The notes beneath the pieces are model-generated. The model did no database searches and was not told the origin of the DNA. It saw only the letters and a list, made by a program, of their open reading frames with translations. 64,000 nucleotides of DNA from Candidatus Manganitrophus sp. Its GTDB lineage: Bacteria > Nitrospirota > Nitrospiria > SBBL01 > Manganitrophaceae. This document shows, in pieces, positions 63,170 through 64,000 of the stretch (its first letter is position 1; each line of letters starts with the position of its first letter). The position numbers and the translations under genes were made by a program. The stretch is taken from assembly GCA_028865235.1 (NCBI GenBank), contig CP114561.1, positions 1,880,001 to 1,944,000 on the forward strand, given 5' to 3'.

Positions 63170-63481
63170 TTACGAAGGAAGCGGCGGCGCGCGGCCGTGT
63201 GTATACCGGGCCGACCGCTGGGGCGGGAACAACGCGGAGTAAACAAAATAGAAGCCGGAGAAAAGAAAGGAAGCAAAGGAAAGGGTCTCAGAGAGACTCC
63301 CTGTTGCCGCGCTTTCGCAAGAGAGAAGACACCAGGCGCTATGATCGGGAGAAGAGGATGGATGGTGCGCGTGGCGCGAAGGGCCGCGCTCCTCGAAACA
63401 GGAGGCGCCGAGAACGATGGCCGCCGCAAAGATGAAAACAAACGAAAGGATGACTGTCTTTTGCGGGAGAGAACGAGCCAT
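63170..63481 (-). CDS. Small His/Cys-rich membrane protein
   Basis: 103 residues with a membrane helix (about 9-28), then RHAHHPSSSPDHSAWCLLSC, a probable metal-binding loop, and a second hydrophobic stretch (about 67-88). First gene of the copper cluster by position. I do not recognise the family; DUF2946-type proteins have a similar design. Confidence 0.55.
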   Translation of the reverse strand: MARSLPQKTVILSFVFIFAAAIVLGASCFEERGPSRHAHHPSSSPDHSAWCLLSCESAATGSLSETLSFASFLFSGFYFVYSALFPPQRSARYTHGRAPPLPS

Positions 63482-63524
63482 ACTTAGGAGTATAGGCCAA
63501 GCCTTTCGAAGAAATCAAATGTTG

Positions 63525-64000
63525 CTACCGCTTCAGGCTCACGGAGACCCCGTCTCGGAGTGGAATGATCGTGGTGGTCAGTTCGGGGGAGAAGATCGCA
63601 TGGTTGAAGGTTTGGATGCCGACCGTGTCGGGATCTTCGGAAGAAGCGGCGACCCGGCCGCTCCAGAGAACGTTGTCGGCGATGAAGAGACCGCCGGAGC
63701 GGAGGAGCGGAAGGCCGATGGAGAGGGCGTCCGGGTAAGATTCTTTATCGATGTCGCAGAAGATGATGTCGAACGGGCCGTCCGTTTCCGTCATCAGGTT
63801 CAAGGCATCTCCCTGGCGGAATTCGACCTGTTGATCCAGTCCCGCCCGCCGGAGAAAATCGGTTCCCTGGCGGATCCGATCGGCCGAACCCTCCGTGCAG
63901 ATCACCTTTCCCGTTTTCGGAAGTCCCTTCGCAAACCAATAAGCGGAGTAGCCGAAACCGGAGCCAAGCTCCGCGATCCGCTCCGCATGATGAACGAGGG
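63525..64000 (-). CDS. Class I SAM-dependent O-methyltransferase (CCoAOMT-like), cut by window edge
   Basis: The part seen contains the SAM loop IAELGSGFGYSAYWFAKGL, motif II with the acidic end (VICTEGS), FDIIFCDIDKESYPDAL and GGLFIADNVLWSGRV. It ends with the short TIIPLRDGVSVSLKR tail of the family. The N-terminus lies beyond 64000. Substrate unknown. Confidence 0.88.
   Translation of the reverse strand, partial: LVHHAERIAELGSGFGYSAYWFAKGLPKTGKVICTEGSADRIRQGTDFLRRAGLDQQVEFRQGDALNLMTETDGPFDIIFCDIDKESYPDALSIGLPLLRSGGLFIADNVLWSGRVAASSEDPDTVGIQTFNHAIFSPELTTTIIPLRDGVSVSLKR

Overview
The window is moderately GC-rich bacterial DNA with dense, mostly short-spaced operons. The core genes (priA, glmM, recA-pilT-recX-alaS, mltG-deoB, hrcA-grpE-dnaK-dnaJ-rsmE, valS-nadC-birA-coaX, rph-rdgB, queG), a secreted four-haem cytochrome, type IV pilus ATPases, a DUF4912 plus GH57 pair and two cell-surface proteins with a JDVT-type C-terminal sorting tail suggest a Gram-negative environmental bacterium. 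My best guess is Nitrospirota or a near neighbour. This rests on gene content only, with low to moderate confidence.

Region 1 (1-6.1 kb, minus strand) is an accessory island. In order of transcription it holds a sigma-70-like factor, an XRE-like regulator, a 1133-residue fusion (ImmA/IrrE metallopeptidase + UvrD helicase + RecB-like Cys-rich nuclease fold), a tandem ubiquitin-like protein, an E2-like conjugating enzyme and the start of a JAB/JAMM deubiquitinase-like protease cut by the window edge. An E1-like enzyme would be expected just outside. This is the best candidate for an undescribed, probably defence or stress-related, system.

Region 2 (6.5-21.4 kb) holds priA, an exported peptidyl-prolyl isomerase, glmM, a multihaem cytochrome, a TPR protein, a PilZ protein, a PilB-like ATPase with added zinc ribbons, DUF4912-GH57 (glucan metabolism), YqgE, an HD-GYP response regulator and an NHL lipoprotein. 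Region 3 (21.5-26.8 kb, minus) is an operon of an unrecognised protein, an SMC/Rad50-like ATPase and a second UvrD-type helicase behind a near-consensus promoter. Region 4 (26.9-37.6 kb, plus) is pgpA-pncC-thpR-recA-pilT-recX-alaS-mltG-deoB-ridA. Region 5 (37.6-50.1 kb, minus) is the heat-shock operon with a CIRCE site, followed upstream by coaX/birA/nadC/valS. Region 6 (50.2-64 kb) has pyrE, twin surface beta-propeller proteins, two tRNA genes, rph-rdgB, a NUDIX gene, queG, a HAD gene, and a copD-copC-outer-membrane-protein cluster.

Major caveat on sequence quality: about fifteen genes carry single-base indels, mostly in homopolymer runs, and in most cases restoring one base restores a normal family member. 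In addition, recA, alaS, dnaK and valS, four of the most conserved bacterial genes, contain GC3-rich stretches with clustered indels whose protein sequence looks alphaproteobacterial (clearest in dnaK and recA). This looks like an uncorrected long-read metagenome assembly in which reads from another organism were mixed in at conserved loci. Frameshifted genes are therefore annotated as one CDS spanning the break, not as pseudogenes.
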